Shown here in pieces: positions 8,701 to 16,430 of a stretch of 64,000 nt of DNA; positions within the stretch are counted from its first letter, which is position 1, and every line of letters begins with the position of its first letter. A program made the translations under genes and the position numbers. The notes beneath the pieces were generated by a model, which did no database searches, was not told the DNA's origin, and saw only the letters and a program-made list of their open reading frames with translations. The DNA lies in NCBI GenBank assembly GCA_963830495.1, contig CAWHMS010000001.1, forward strand, positions 186,001-250,000. The letters are read 5' to 3'. The DNA is from CAWHMS01 sp963830495. Its GTDB lineage: Bacteria; Actinomycetota; Actinomycetes; Propionibacteriales; Nocardioidaceae.

Positions 8701-10314
8701 GTGGCGAGGACCCGGCACTCCACGCCGGGCGTCGGGCTGATCTCCCCGCCGCCGCACCACGACATCTACTCCATCGAGGATCTCGCCCAGCTGATCCACG
8801 ACCTCAAGAACGCCAACCCCGCGGCTCGCATCCACGTCAAGCTGGTCTCCGAGGTGGGGGTCGGCACGGTGGCCGCCGGTGTCTCCAAGGCGCACGCCGA
8901 CGTGGTGCTGATCTCCGGCCACGACGGCGGCACCGGCGCGGCACCGCTCACGTCGCTCAAGCACGCCGGTGGTCCGTGGGAGCTCGGGCTGGCCGAGACG
9001 CAGCAGACCCTGCTGCTCAACGGGCTGCGGGATCGGATCGTGGTGCAGACCGACGGTCAGCTCAAGACCGGGCGCGACGTGGTCATTGCGGCGCTCCTCG
9101 GTGCCGAGGAGTTCGGGTTCGCGACCGCCCCGCTGGTCGTGTCCGGCTGCATCATGATGCGCGTCTGCCACCTCGACACGTGTCCGGTCGGCATCGCGAC
9201 CCAGAATCCGACACTGCGTGCCCGGTACGCCGGCCAGGCCGACTTCGTGGTCAACTTCTTCGAGTTCGTGGCACAGGAAGTGCGAGAGCTGCTGGCCGGC
9301 CTGGGTCTTCGCTCGGTGGCCGAGGCGGTGGGCCGGGCCGAGCTGCTGGACACCCGGCGGGCGGTCGAGCACTGGAAGGCGGACGGGCTCGACCTCAGCC
9401 CGATCCTGCATGTGCCCGAGCTGCCGCCCGGCGCGGTGCGGCACCAGGCGGTCGCCCAGGACCACGGCCTGGCGAAGGCGCTCGACAACGAGCTGATCGA
9501 GCTCTGCCGTCCGGCCATCGACCGTGGCGAGCCGGTCCGGGCCAGGCTCCGGGTGCGCAACGTCAACCGGACGGTGGGCACGATGCTCGGCCACGAGGTG
9601 ACCAAGAGGCACCCGACGGGTCTGGCCGACGAGCTGATCGACCTGACCATGGTCGGCTCGGCCGGTCAGTCGTTCGGCGCGTTCCTGCCCCAGGGCATCA
9701 CCCTGCGGCTCGAGGGTGACGCCAACGACTATCTCGCCAAGGGGATCTCGGGCGGCCGGGTCGTCGTACGCCCGGACCGCTCGGCCACCTTCGTCGCGGA
9801 AGACCACATCATCGCCGGCAACGTGATCGCCTACGGCGCCACCTCGGGCGAAGTGTTCATCCGCGGGCAGGTCGGCGAGCGGTTCGCGGTGCGCAACTCC
9901 GGTGCCTCCCTGGTGGTCGAGGGCGTGGGCGACCACGGCTGCGAGTACATGACGGGCGGCGAGGTCGTCGTACTCGGATCCACCGGACGCAACTTCGCGG
10001 CGGGTATGAGCGGGGGCGTTGCGTACGTCGTCGACCTGGACCCCGGCCGGGTCAACCACGAGTTGGTCGACCTCGGACCGGTGAGTGGCGAGGTCGCGGA
10101 GCGGGTGCGCCACCTCATCACCCGGCACGCCGAAGAGACCGACTCGACGGTGGCGCAGGCGCTGCTGCTCGAGTGGCCGTCGATGCTGCCGCGGATCACC
10201 GAGGTCATGTCGCGCGACTACCGGCGGATCCTCGCAGCGAAGGCGCAGGCCGAGCGCGACGGCCTCGACGAGGACCAGACCACGACCGCGATGATGGAGG
10301 CGGCTCATGGCTGA
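5773..10314 (+). CDS. gltB: Glutamate synthase large (alpha) subunit
   Basis: Makes two glutamates from glutamine and 2-oxoglutarate with electrons passed from GltD (GOGAT). The 1513 residues match the usual size. A 19-residue propeptide precedes the catalytic N-terminal Cys20 in HDACGVAF, exposed after cleavage as in other class II amidotransferases. The amidotransferase domain is followed by the central domain and the FMN/synthase domain (GEGGEDPDRL, then HDGGTGAAPL). The 3Fe-4S cysteines are Cys1126, Cys1132 and Cys1137 in the segment ending HLDTCPVGIATQNP. The C-terminal beta-helix (GXXG repeats) ends the protein. The gene overlaps gltD by 8 bp. Confidence 0.97.
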   Translation: MHAFPPPQGLYNGRHEHDACGVAFVATLTGVPSHDIVVKALTALRNLDHRGASGAEPDSGDGAGILLQVPDAFLRGVCDFELPPAATYAVGTGFFPGDDEAVAKTKKQITEIAAEEGLTVVGWREVPVVPDLLGATSRGCMPTFAQLFVTARAGRVVGMALERLAYCLRKRAEHETDAYFASLSSRTITYKGMLTTDQLDRFFPDLTDPRLVSALAVVHSRFSTNTFPSWPLAHPYRFIAHNGEINTVKGNRNWMRAREALLASDLLPHGGADGSAGLERLFPICDEEGSDSQSFDEVLELLHLGGRSLPHAVLMMIPEAWENHTEMIPARRAFYEFHSAVMEPWDGPACVVFTDGSQIGAVLDRNGLRPSRFWVTDDGLVVLASEVGVLDIDPASVVRKGRLQPGRMFLVDLEEQRVVEDDEVKDRLAGEAPYGEWLHAGLVRLEDLPAREHIVHTHRSVTRRQQMFGYTEEELRVLLTPMARAGVEPIGSMGTDTPIAALSDRSRLLFDYFTQLFAQVTNPPLDAIREELVTSLSGSIGPEGNLLEPGPASCRQVVLPFPVIDNDDLAKIIHVNRDGDLPGYATHIVQGLYDVDGGGAALARRLDEICLEVSEAIAGGARTIVLSDRHGTAEQAPIPSLLLTGAVHHHLVREKTRTRVGLIVEAGDVREVHHVALLIGFGAAAVNPYLAMESVEDLARQGVYLVDLDPAEAVHNLVRALGKGVLKVMSKMGVSTVASYTGAQIFEAIGLAPSVVDRYFTGTTSRLGGVGLDVLAEEVRRRHRKAYPFDGIPPAHRKLEIGGEYQWRREGEPHLFDPESVFRLQHSTRTGRYDVFKQYTSLVDDQSRRLMTLRGLFELDPDRTPIPIDEVEPVSAIVRRFSTGAMSYGSISLEAHETLAIAMNRLGGKSNTGEGGEDPDRLHDPARRSAIKQVASGRFGVTAEYLTNSDDIQIKMAQGAKPGEGGQLPGPKVYPWVARTRHSTPGVGLISPPPHHDIYSIEDLAQLIHDLKNANPAARIHVKLVSEVGVGTVAAGVSKAHADVVLISGHDGGTGAAPLTSLKHAGGPWELGLAETQQTLLLNGLRDRIVVQTDGQLKTGRDVVIAALLGAEEFGFATAPLVVSGCIMMRVCHLDTCPVGIATQNPTLRARYAGQADFVVNFFEFVAQEVRELLAGLGLRSVAEAVGRAELLDTRRAVEHWKADGLDLSPILHVPELPPGAVRHQAVAQDHGLAKALDNELIELCRPAIDRGEPVRARLRVRNVNRTVGTMLGHEVTKRHPTGLADELIDLTMVGSAGQSFGAFLPQGITLRLEGDANDYLAKGISGGRVVVRPDRSATFVAEDHIIAGNVIAYGATSGEVFIRGQVGERFAVRNSGASLVVEGVGDHGCEYMTGGEVVVLGSTGRNFAAGMSGGVAYVVDLDPGRVNHELVDLGPVSGEVAERVRHLITRHAEETDSTVAQALLLEWPSMLPRITEVMSRDYRRILAAKAQAERDGLDEDQTTTAMMEAAHG

Positions 10315-11773
10315 TCCGCGCGGATTCCTCAAGCACGACCGGGCCTTGCCCGAACGGCGACCGGTCGACGAGCGCGTGCGGGACTGGCATGAGGTCTACC
10401 AGGGCGAGGTCGGCCGCCAGCTGTTGCCCATCATCACCACGCAGGCCGGCCGCTGCATGGACTGCGGCATCCCGTTCTGCCACCAGGGCTGCCCGCTGGG
10501 GAACCTGATCCCGGAGTGGAACGACCTGGTCTACCGCGACGACTGGGAGGCCGCGAGCGAGCGGCTGCATGCGACCAACAACTTCCCTGAGTTCACCGGG
10601 CGGCTGTGTCCGGCGCCATGTGAGACCTCGTGCGTGCTGGGGATAAACCAGGCGCCGGTGACGATCAAGAACGTCGAGGTGGCCATCGTCGACAGGGCAT
10701 GGGACGCAGGCTTCATCCGGCCGAACCAGGTCGACTGGTTGACGGGCCGGACGGTCGCCGTCGTCGGGTCCGGTCCCGCCGGACTGGCCGCGGCGCAGCA
10801 GCTCACCCGGGTGGGGCACACCGTCGCCGTCTACGAGCGTGCCGATGCAGTCGGCGGGCTGCTGCGGTATGGCATCCCCGAGTTCAAGATGGAGAAGCGG
10901 CACCTGGACCGGAGGCTGGACCAGATGCGGCAGGAGGGCACGGTCTTCCGGGCCGGGATCGACATCGGACGTGACCTCACCGGTCCGGAGCTGCTGGAGC
11001 GGTTCGATGCCGTGGTCATCGCCATCGGTGCGACGGTGCCCCGTGACCTGCCCATTCCCGGCCGCGAGCTGGCCGGCGTGCACCAGGCGATGGACTACCT
11101 GCCGCAGTCCAATCGCATCACGGCGGGGGAGCAGGTCGACGACCAGATCCTGGCCACCGGCAAGCACGTCGTCATCATCGGCGGTGGCGACACCGGCGCC
11201 GACTGTCTTGGTACGGCGCATCGCCAGGGGGCGGCCTCCGTGACCCAGCTGGAGATCATGCCGCGTCCCGATGAGGAGCGGCCGGCAGCGCAGCCGTGGC
11301 CGACGTACCCGATGACCTATCGGGTGTCCTCGGCGCACGAGGAGGGCGGCGAGCGGGTCTACGCGGTGTCCACGACCGAGTTCGTCGACGACGGCAATGG
11401 GCAGGTGGCGGCGCTGCGGCTGACCGAGGTGGAGATGCGAGACGGACGGTTCGAGCCGGTCCCGGGGAGTGAGCGGGAGATCCGGGCTGAGCTGGTGCTC
11501 TTCGCGATGGGCTTCACCGGTCCGGAGACAGATACCCTGGTCGCGCAGCTCGGAGTCGCGGTCGACGACCGGGGCAACGTGGCCCGCGACGCGGAGTACA
11601 TGACGTCGGTGCCGGGCGTCTTCGTCGCGGGTGACGCCGGTCGAGGCCAGTCCCTGATCGTCTGGGCGATCGCCGAGGGGCGGTCGGCGGCAGCCGGGGT
11701 CGATCGCTTCTTGACCGGCGAGACGACGCTGCCCGCGCCGATCCCGCCGACCGAGCGACCTCTGGCGGTCTGA
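10307..11773 (+). CDS. gltD: Glutamate synthase small (beta) subunit
   Basis: FAD- and NADPH-binding subunit that feeds electrons through 4Fe-4S clusters to GltB. It has 488 residues, the usual length. N-terminal cysteine groups CMDCGIPFC and GCPLG (Cys50, 53, 58, 62) and CPAPCETSC (Cys101, 105, 109) ligate the two clusters. FAD binds at AVVGSGPAGL (151-160), and the NADPH site is VVIIGGGDTGADC. The C-terminal GVFVAGDAGRGQSL is the conserved FAD closing motif. The start ATG lies 8 bp inside gltB, so the subunits are almost certainly cotranslated. Confidence 0.97.
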   Translation: MADPRGFLKHDRALPERRPVDERVRDWHEVYQGEVGRQLLPIITTQAGRCMDCGIPFCHQGCPLGNLIPEWNDLVYRDDWEAASERLHATNNFPEFTGRLCPAPCETSCVLGINQAPVTIKNVEVAIVDRAWDAGFIRPNQVDWLTGRTVAVVGSGPAGLAAAQQLTRVGHTVAVYERADAVGGLLRYGIPEFKMEKRHLDRRLDQMRQEGTVFRAGIDIGRDLTGPELLERFDAVVIAIGATVPRDLPIPGRELAGVHQAMDYLPQSNRITAGEQVDDQILATGKHVVIIGGGDTGADCLGTAHRQGAASVTQLEIMPRPDEERPAAQPWPTYPMTYRVSSAHEEGGERVYAVSTTEFVDDGNGQVAALRLTEVEMRDGRFEPVPGSEREIRAELVLFAMGFTGPETDTLVAQLGVAVDDRGNVARDAEYMTSVPGVFVAGDAGRGQSLIVWAIAEGRSAAAGVDRFLTGETTLPAPIPPTERPLAV

Positions 11774-11882
11774 CCGGCGGCAGCCTTCGACCGAAGGGGC
11801 TGGTGAGCTGGCGGCCCTTGTGAACAGACCGGTTGCCTTGTCTGCATGGCAAACGGCGGCGGGGAGGCGGTGGCAGCACCGG

Positions 11883-11888
11883 TAGGCT
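11883..11888 (+). promoter_or_regulatory. -10 hexamer (TAGGCT) for leaderless pyk
   Basis: TAGGCT is followed by 7 nt and then the pyk GTG. This is the spacing expected if transcription starts at the first base of the start codon, as in many actinobacterial leaderless mRNAs. No Shine-Dalgarno sequence precedes the GTG, which supports the reading and the choice of start. Confidence 0.55.
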
Positions 11889-11895
11889 CGACCGC

Positions 11896-13347
11896 GTGCG
11901 TAGAGCCAAGATCGTCTGCACCCTCGGCCCAGCCACGTCGAGTCCGGACCTGATCCGCGAGCTGGTCGCTGCCGGGATGAACGTCGCCAGGCTCAACCTC
12001 AGCCACGGCAGCTACGCAGACCACGAGAAGGTCTACGAGTTCGTCCGGCAAGCCTCCGACGAGTCGGGACACGCCGTCGGCGTGCTCGTCGACTTGCAGG
12101 GGCCGAAGATCCGCCTGGGTCGCTTCGTCTCCGGCCCGGTGCAGGTCCGGGCAGGCGACGAGTTCATCATCACGACGAGAGACGTGGCCGGCGACAAGGG
12201 AATCTGCTCGACGACGTACGACGGACTGCCGGGAGACGTCGGCAGGGGCGACCAGATCCTGGTGGACGACGGCCGGGTGCGACTGCGGGTCACCGGGGTC
12301 GACGGTGCGGAGGTCACGACCGAGGTCGAGGTCGGCGGCCGACTGAGCGATAACAAGGGGCTCAACCTGCCGGGCGTGGCCGTCAGCGTGCCCGCCCTCA
12401 GCGACAAGGACGTGGAGGACCTGCGCTGGGGGCTGCGGCTCCGAGCGGACTGGATCGCGCTTTCCTTCGTGCGCTCTGCTGACGACGTCGACCACGCGCG
12501 CGAGATCATGGCGGAGGAGAAGGTCTTCCTGCCGGTCCTCGCCAAGATCGAGAAGCCGCAGGCGATCACCAACATCCGCGAGATCATCGACACGTTCGAC
12601 GGCATCATGGTGGCTCGCGGCGACCTCGGCGTGGAGATGCCGCTGGAGGACGTGCCGTTCCTGCAGAAGGACCTGATCACGCTGGCGCGGCGGCATGCCA
12701 AGCCGGCGATCGTGGCCACCCAGATGCTCGAGTCGATGATCGAGGCGCCGCGTCCGACCCGGGCCGAGGCCTCCGATGTGGCCAACGCCGTACTCGACGG
12801 AGCCGACGCCGTCATGCTGTCCGGAGAGACCAGCGTAGGCCAGTACCCGATTGACACGGTGCGCACCATGGCCCGGATCGTGGAGTCGACGGAGGACCAC
12901 GGGTTGGAGCGGATGGCGGCGATCGACTGGCAGCCGCGTACTCGCGGGGGCATCATCGCGAAGGCTGCCGCCGAGGTGGCGGAGCGGGTGGAGGCGAAGT
13001 TCCTGGTGGGGTTCACACAGTCCGGCGACACGGCCCGGCGACTGTCGCGGTATCGGTCGCGCGTGCCGGTGCTGGCCTTCACCCCCGAGGCCGTCGTGAG
13101 GTCACAGCTTGCGCTGACGTGGGGGATCGAGACGTTCAAGGGCGACACGGTCGAGCACACGGACGACATGGTGCGGCAGGTCGACAAGGCGCTGCTCGAG
13201 ATCGGGCGCTGCGCCGAGGGCGACCTGGTAGTGATCGTCGCCGGCTCGCCACCCGGGATCCCAGGCTCTACCAATGCGCTCCGCATCCACCGGATGGGCG
13301 ACGCCATCAACGAAGTGGCCGCGGCCTATCGCTCGACGGGGCGATGA
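11896..13347 (+). CDS. pyk: Pyruvate kinase
   Basis: Transfers phosphate from phosphoenolpyruvate to ADP in the last step of glycolysis. From the GTG at 11896 the protein has 483 residues and begins with the conserved AKIVCTLGPATSS; an upstream in-frame extension carries no conserved sequence. MNVARLNLSHGSY at 28-40, the B-domain entry LQGPKIRLG, the catalytic Lys217 in LAKIEKP, MVARGDLGVEMP and the substrate motif ADAVMLSGETSVG are all present. The C-terminal allosteric domain is complete. The stop overlaps the next gene as ATGA, an unusual partner for pyk. Confidence 0.97.
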   Translation: MRRAKIVCTLGPATSSPDLIRELVAAGMNVARLNLSHGSYADHEKVYEFVRQASDESGHAVGVLVDLQGPKIRLGRFVSGPVQVRAGDEFIITTRDVAGDKGICSTTYDGLPGDVGRGDQILVDDGRVRLRVTGVDGAEVTTEVEVGGRLSDNKGLNLPGVAVSVPALSDKDVEDLRWGLRLRADWIALSFVRSADDVDHAREIMAEEKVFLPVLAKIEKPQAITNIREIIDTFDGIMVARGDLGVEMPLEDVPFLQKDLITLARRHAKPAIVATQMLESMIEAPRPTRAEASDVANAVLDGADAVMLSGETSVGQYPIDTVRTMARIVESTEDHGLERMAAIDWQPRTRGGIIAKAAAEVAERVEAKFLVGFTQSGDTARRLSRYRSRVPVLAFTPEAVVRSQLALTWGIETFKGDTVEHTDDMVRQVDKALLEIGRCAEGDLVVIVAGSPPGIPGSTNALRIHRMGDAINEVAAAYRSTGR

Positions 13348-14642
13348 CGGGGTTGCGTCGAGCTGCCAGCGGGGCAACCGCCCGTGCCGTCGTCTCGGTG
13401 ACGATCGTGCTCCTTGCGGCGCTGGCAGCCTGCAGCTCGCAGGAACCCGAACGCAGCCCCTCCGGGCAGGAGGGGGGCGCCGCGCCGGCGTCGCCCGATG
13501 CGGACGGCGAGCGTTCGGAAGCGCCGTCAAGTACGACGCCGGGCGAGCAGTCCGGTGCACCCTCACCGTCGCCGGAACAGCCCTCGACGTCGGACCTCCC
13601 TGGTGGCCCGGAGCCGCGGTCGATCCAGCAGCGCATCGATGCCATGTCGCTGAGGGAAAAGGCCGGCCAGCTGCTGGTGCTGTCGTTCTCCGGTACGTCG
13701 GCGCCGACATCGCTGATCGATCGGTACCGCCCTGGCGGGCTCATCTACTTCGCCGAAAACCTCACCAGTGATGCTCAGATCCGGGCACTGTCGCAGCAGT
13801 CGCAACAGGCCGCCCGCGCCGCTGGTCAGCCGCTGCTGGTGATGACCGATCAGGAGGGCGGCATCGTGACCCGGCTCCCCGGCACGAGCGATACGCCTGC
13901 CGGCACTTCGCTGGGCGGCGACGCGGCGTACGCGGCGCGGGTCGCTCGCGCCACCGGCGAGCATCTCGACAGCGTGGGCGTCAACGTGGACCTGGCGCCC
14001 GTCGCGGACGTCAACACCGTCGGGGACGTCGGCGTGATCGGGTCGAGGTCGTTTTCCTCCGACCCAGCGGTCGCGGCGCGACTGACCGCGGCGCAAGTGT
14101 GCGGGTATCACCGCGGCGGGGTGGCGGCCACGGCGAAGCACTTCCCCGGGCACGGATCGACGACGACCGACAGCCACCTCGAGGTGGTCGAGATCGACCG
14201 CACCGCCGAGGAGTGGCGTCGCATCGATCGGCGACCCTTCGCCGCCGCTCAGCGCACCGACGTGGATCTGGTGCTCGTCGGACACTTGTCGGTGCCCTCG
14301 CTGGATCCGAGTGGTCGACCGGCGACGCTCTCCTCCCCGATGCTTCGTGGCGAGCTGCGGGAGGGGATCGGCTTCGACGGAGTGGTCATCACCGACTCCA
14401 TGATCATGGAGGGCATCACGGCGTACGGCGCAGCTGACGACCTGGCGGTACGCGCGGTCCGAGCCGGCGTCGACCTGGTGCTGATGCCGGCCGACCCGTC
14501 TGCTGCACTCGCCGGCATCGTCGACGCCGTGCGCAGCGGGGAGATCTCCTCTGAGCGGTTGGACGCGTCGGTCGAGCGGATTCTCACGCTCAAGCAACGG
14601 CTCGGCCTGTACGCCAGTCCCAGGTCGCTGCCGCAATGCTGA
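13344..14642 (+). CDS. Glycoside hydrolase family 3 lipoprotein, NagZ-like beta-N-acetylhexosaminidase
   Basis: Predicted secreted lipoprotein that removes beta-linked N-acetylglucosamine, probably during peptidoglycan turnover. A signal sequence ends in the lipobox LAAC at about residue 30, followed by a low-complexity Ser/Pro/Glu linker to about 90. The GH3 domain then starts at RIDAMSLREKAGQLLVLSF. The NagZ hallmark KHFPGHGSTTTDSH begins at Lys265 and supplies the unusual His/Asp acid-base pair. The nucleophile Asp351 lies in VVITDSMIMEGI. At 432 residues it is a one-domain GH3 without the C-terminal sandwich domain. It overlaps pyk by 4 bp. Confidence 0.88.
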   Translation: MTGLRRAASGATARAVVSVTIVLLAALAACSSQEPERSPSGQEGGAAPASPDADGERSEAPSSTTPGEQSGAPSPSPEQPSTSDLPGGPEPRSIQQRIDAMSLREKAGQLLVLSFSGTSAPTSLIDRYRPGGLIYFAENLTSDAQIRALSQQSQQAARAAGQPLLVMTDQEGGIVTRLPGTSDTPAGTSLGGDAAYAARVARATGEHLDSVGVNVDLAPVADVNTVGDVGVIGSRSFSSDPAVAARLTAAQVCGYHRGGVAATAKHFPGHGSTTTDSHLEVVEIDRTAEEWRRIDRRPFAAAQRTDVDLVLVGHLSVPSLDPSGRPATLSSPMLRGELREGIGFDGVVITDSMIMEGITAYGAADDLAVRAVRAGVDLVLMPADPSAALAGIVDAVRSGEISSERLDASVERILTLKQRLGLYASPRSLPQC

Positions 14643-14669
14643 CGGGACATCGCTGGCCGGCGTCGCGGC

Positions 14670-15431
14670 TCAGGTCTTCGGTCCGACGTGTACGTCGAGC
14701 AGTGCTACCGAGTCTCGCCGCGCCACCGAGATCATGTTTCGGCGTGGCTGCGTCCATCGGATGGCAAGCGCATCGAGCGTATCTGTACAGATCCTGAGGA
14801 TGTCTGATGACTCGTTGGAGAACAGGTAGCGCGGATACTCGTAACGCTTAGGAGACCCGGCGACGGTGCGAACCGTCCAGTTGGTGATGCGGCAGCCATC
14901 CGAATGAAAGAGCCCTCGGAGGAGGTGGCCCGGGTGCTCTGCAACGATGTGTTGCTGCCAAGTGGTGAGCGCGATGGGACGTTCGTGCTTGCGGCCGGGC
15001 CCATGCTGCGGGAAGACACATGGCCAGTGCTTCCAGAAGCAGGTGACATGGACACACCCCACCGAGCGGACGTGGTGGACGGTGGCGCCAGGCTTGACGC
15101 AACAAATAGCGGCGGCAACGGCGGCGATGATCGCGCGGTATCGAAGGTCACACGCAACGCGCAGCGAGAACACGCCTCCTCTCATGGTGCTGACGCAGCC
15201 GTCGCCCAGGTACATTCCGAGGAGATAGGCGTAGGCGTCCCCGCGAAGGGACGCATTGGCGCACAGCGGACAAGCCCTGCCAAGCACGTGGTCCGAGAGG
15301 TCCCGCTCGGGATGGTCTCGCCAATCCCGAAGTGTGGAGCGCTGGATCCCGGTTGCCTTGCTGATGCTGTTCAGGCTTTGGCCGCTTCTCATGCGAGATC
15401 GCATCTGCTCACGAGTCCGTACGTCGTACAT
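14670..15431 (-). CDS. HTH plus LAGLIDADG-type protein (possible homing endonuclease)
   Basis: The 253-residue protein has an N-terminal helix-turn-helix (SLNSISKATGIQRSTLRDW, 19-37) and a small CPLC element at 54-57. Two LAGLIDADG-like motifs follow: LLGMYLGDG at 70-78 and LLRGLFHSDG at 170-179, each with the acidic residue used for metal-dependent cleavage. That two-motif spacing suits a single-chain LAGLIDADG fold. It is free-standing, not inside an intron or intein that I can see. Its base composition is less GC-rich than its neighbours and it lies 83 bp downstream of a tRNA on the same strand, which suggests acquisition. A DNA-binding regulator without nuclease activity is possible. Confidence 0.65.
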   Translation of the reverse strand: MYDVRTREQMRSRMRSGQSLNSISKATGIQRSTLRDWRDHPERDLSDHVLGRACPLCANASLRGDAYAYLLGMYLGDGCVSTMRGGVFSLRVACDLRYRAIIAAVAAAICCVKPGATVHHVRSVGCVHVTCFWKHWPCVFPQHGPGRKHERPIALTTWQQHIVAEHPGHLLRGLFHSDGCRITNWTVRTVAGSPKRYEYPRYLFSNESSDILRICTDTLDALAIRWTQPRRNMISVARRDSVALLDVHVGPKT

Positions 15432-15514
15432 GGGTCAACTATCGCCATGAGCCACGACAATTCTTCGTGCCAAGGCACCGTTGACTCGCGGGGCAGTGCT
15501 GTCTAGGAGCCAGG

Positions 15515-15587
15515 TGCCCTGGGTGGGATTCGAACCCACACTGTACGGAGTTTGAGGCCGCTATCTCTGCCGTTGGATTACCAGGGC
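15515..15587 (-). tRNA. tRNA with CAA anticodon (nominal tRNA-Leu), short variable loop
   Basis: On the reverse strand a 73-nt cloverleaf can be drawn: the 7-bp acceptor GCCCTGG pairs with CCAGGGC, with discriminator A. The T arm is GTGGG-TTCGAAT-CCCAC and the anticodon loop is CTCAAAC, giving anticodon CAA (leucine UUG). The variable region is only 5 nt (ACAGT), whereas ordinary tRNA-Leu has a long variable arm. The D stem and the base of the anticodon stem each carry one mismatch. CCA is not encoded. A TATACT hexamer (reverse strand, 15626-15631) could be its -10. Confidence 0.85.
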
Positions 15588-15640
15588 TCTTCGGACATTC
15601 TGGCCGAGACTTCATTGCGCCCAAAAGTATAGAGCGGCAC

Positions 15641-15646
15641 TAGTCT
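15641..15646 (+). promoter_or_regulatory. -10 hexamer (TAGTCT) for the ANTAR regulator gene
   Basis: TAGTCT is followed by 6 nt and then GTG at 15653, matching the leaderless pattern seen at pyk and polA. It abuts the alternative GTG at 15647, which would then be excluded from the transcript; this decides the start chosen for the gene. Confidence 0.45.
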
Positions 15647-15652
15647 GTGGCG

Positions 15653-16258
15653 GTGACCAGGAGCGAGCAGTCGGGCGAGCGTCCACGCGTTGTCATCGCA
15701 GAAGACGAGGCCCTCATCCGCCTGGATCTGGCGGAGATGCTGGAGGAGGAGGGGTACGACGTCGTGGGCCAGGCCGGCGACGGCGAGCGTGCTGTCGAGC
15801 TGGTCCACCAGCACCGCCCCGACCTCGTCGTGCTCGACGTCAAGATGCCGAAGCTCGACGGCATCTCTGCCGCCTCCCGCATTGCCGGAGAGCGCATCGC
15901 CCCCGTCGTTATCCTGACCGCGTTCAGCCAACGCGAGCTGGTCGACCGGGCCCGCGAGGCCGGCGCCATGGCGTATCTGGTGAAGCCGTTCAGTAAGTCC
16001 GACCTGGTGCCAGCGATCGAGATGGCCAGGTCCCGATTCGTCGAGCTGCGTCAGCTCGAGAACGAGGTCGACGACCTCAAGGAGCGGCTCGAGACGCGCA
16101 AGCTCGTCGACCGCGCCAAGAGCGTGTTGCAGGAGTCGCTGACCCTCAGCGAGCCGGAGGCGTTCCGCTGGATCCAGAAGACGGCGATGGACCTGCGCCT
16201 GTCGATGCGCGACGTTGCCGAAGGGGTCGTCACCCACGGCATCGACCTCAAGCGCTGA
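15653..16258 (+). CDS. pdtaR: ANTAR-domain response regulator, PdtaR type
   Basis: Two-component regulator that, when phosphorylated, binds RNA hairpins through its ANTAR domain and works as an antiterminator. The receiver domain spans about 11-125 with the acidic pair in AEDEA, phosphoacceptor Asp62 in VVLDVKMP, Thr89 in VILTAF and Lys111 in VKPF. A coiled linker (ELRQLENEVDDLKERLETR) leads to the C-terminal three-helix ANTAR domain (KSVLQESLTLSEPEAFRWIQ). The length of 201 residues matches M. tuberculosis Rv1626. GTG at 15647 is an alternative start. No partner histidine kinase is nearby, as is usual for this family. Confidence 0.9.
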   Translation: MTRSEQSGERPRVVIAEDEALIRLDLAEMLEEEGYDVVGQAGDGERAVELVHQHRPDLVVLDVKMPKLDGISAASRIAGERIAPVVILTAFSQRELVDRAREAGAMAYLVKPFSKSDLVPAIEMARSRFVELRQLENEVDDLKERLETRKLVDRAKSVLQESLTLSEPEAFRWIQKTAMDLRLSMRDVAEGVVTHGIDLKR

Positions 16259-16323
16259 CGACGTACCCCGCGTAGGCAGTCGCGCTGCTTCCGTCCGCCG
16301 TGTGACCGGCGTACGACGTCAAC

Positions 16324-16349
16324 AAAGTGCCACCAGGTGGACTTTTCTT
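16324..16349 (+). terminator. Possible weak terminator after pdtaR
   Basis: A CCACC/GGTGG inverted repeat followed by ACTTTTCTT lies between the convergent pdtaR and DUF554 genes. The stem is short and tightly spaced, so folding is uncertain; the T-rich tail is its best feature. Confidence 0.3.
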
Positions 16350-16430
16350 GACGCCGCGCGCGGCCCCGGCCCCACCAGATGCGGCGAGACGCGCCCGCCT
16401 CCACCGGATGCGGTCGGACGAGCACCCGGC

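Noticed and set aside
7894..10332. 812-codon open frame antisense to gltB
   Set aside because: Shadow of a conserved gene; composition is His/Arg/Asp-rich with no recognisable domain.
14904..15506. 200-codon forward frame across the LAGLIDADG gene
   Set aside because: The reverse-strand frame has clear HTH and LAGLIDADG motifs; the forward frame has none.
14643..15646. Integrated prophage or ICE at the tRNA
   Set aside because: No integrase, no phage or transfer gene, and no duplicated tRNA end was found on either side; only one extra gene is present.
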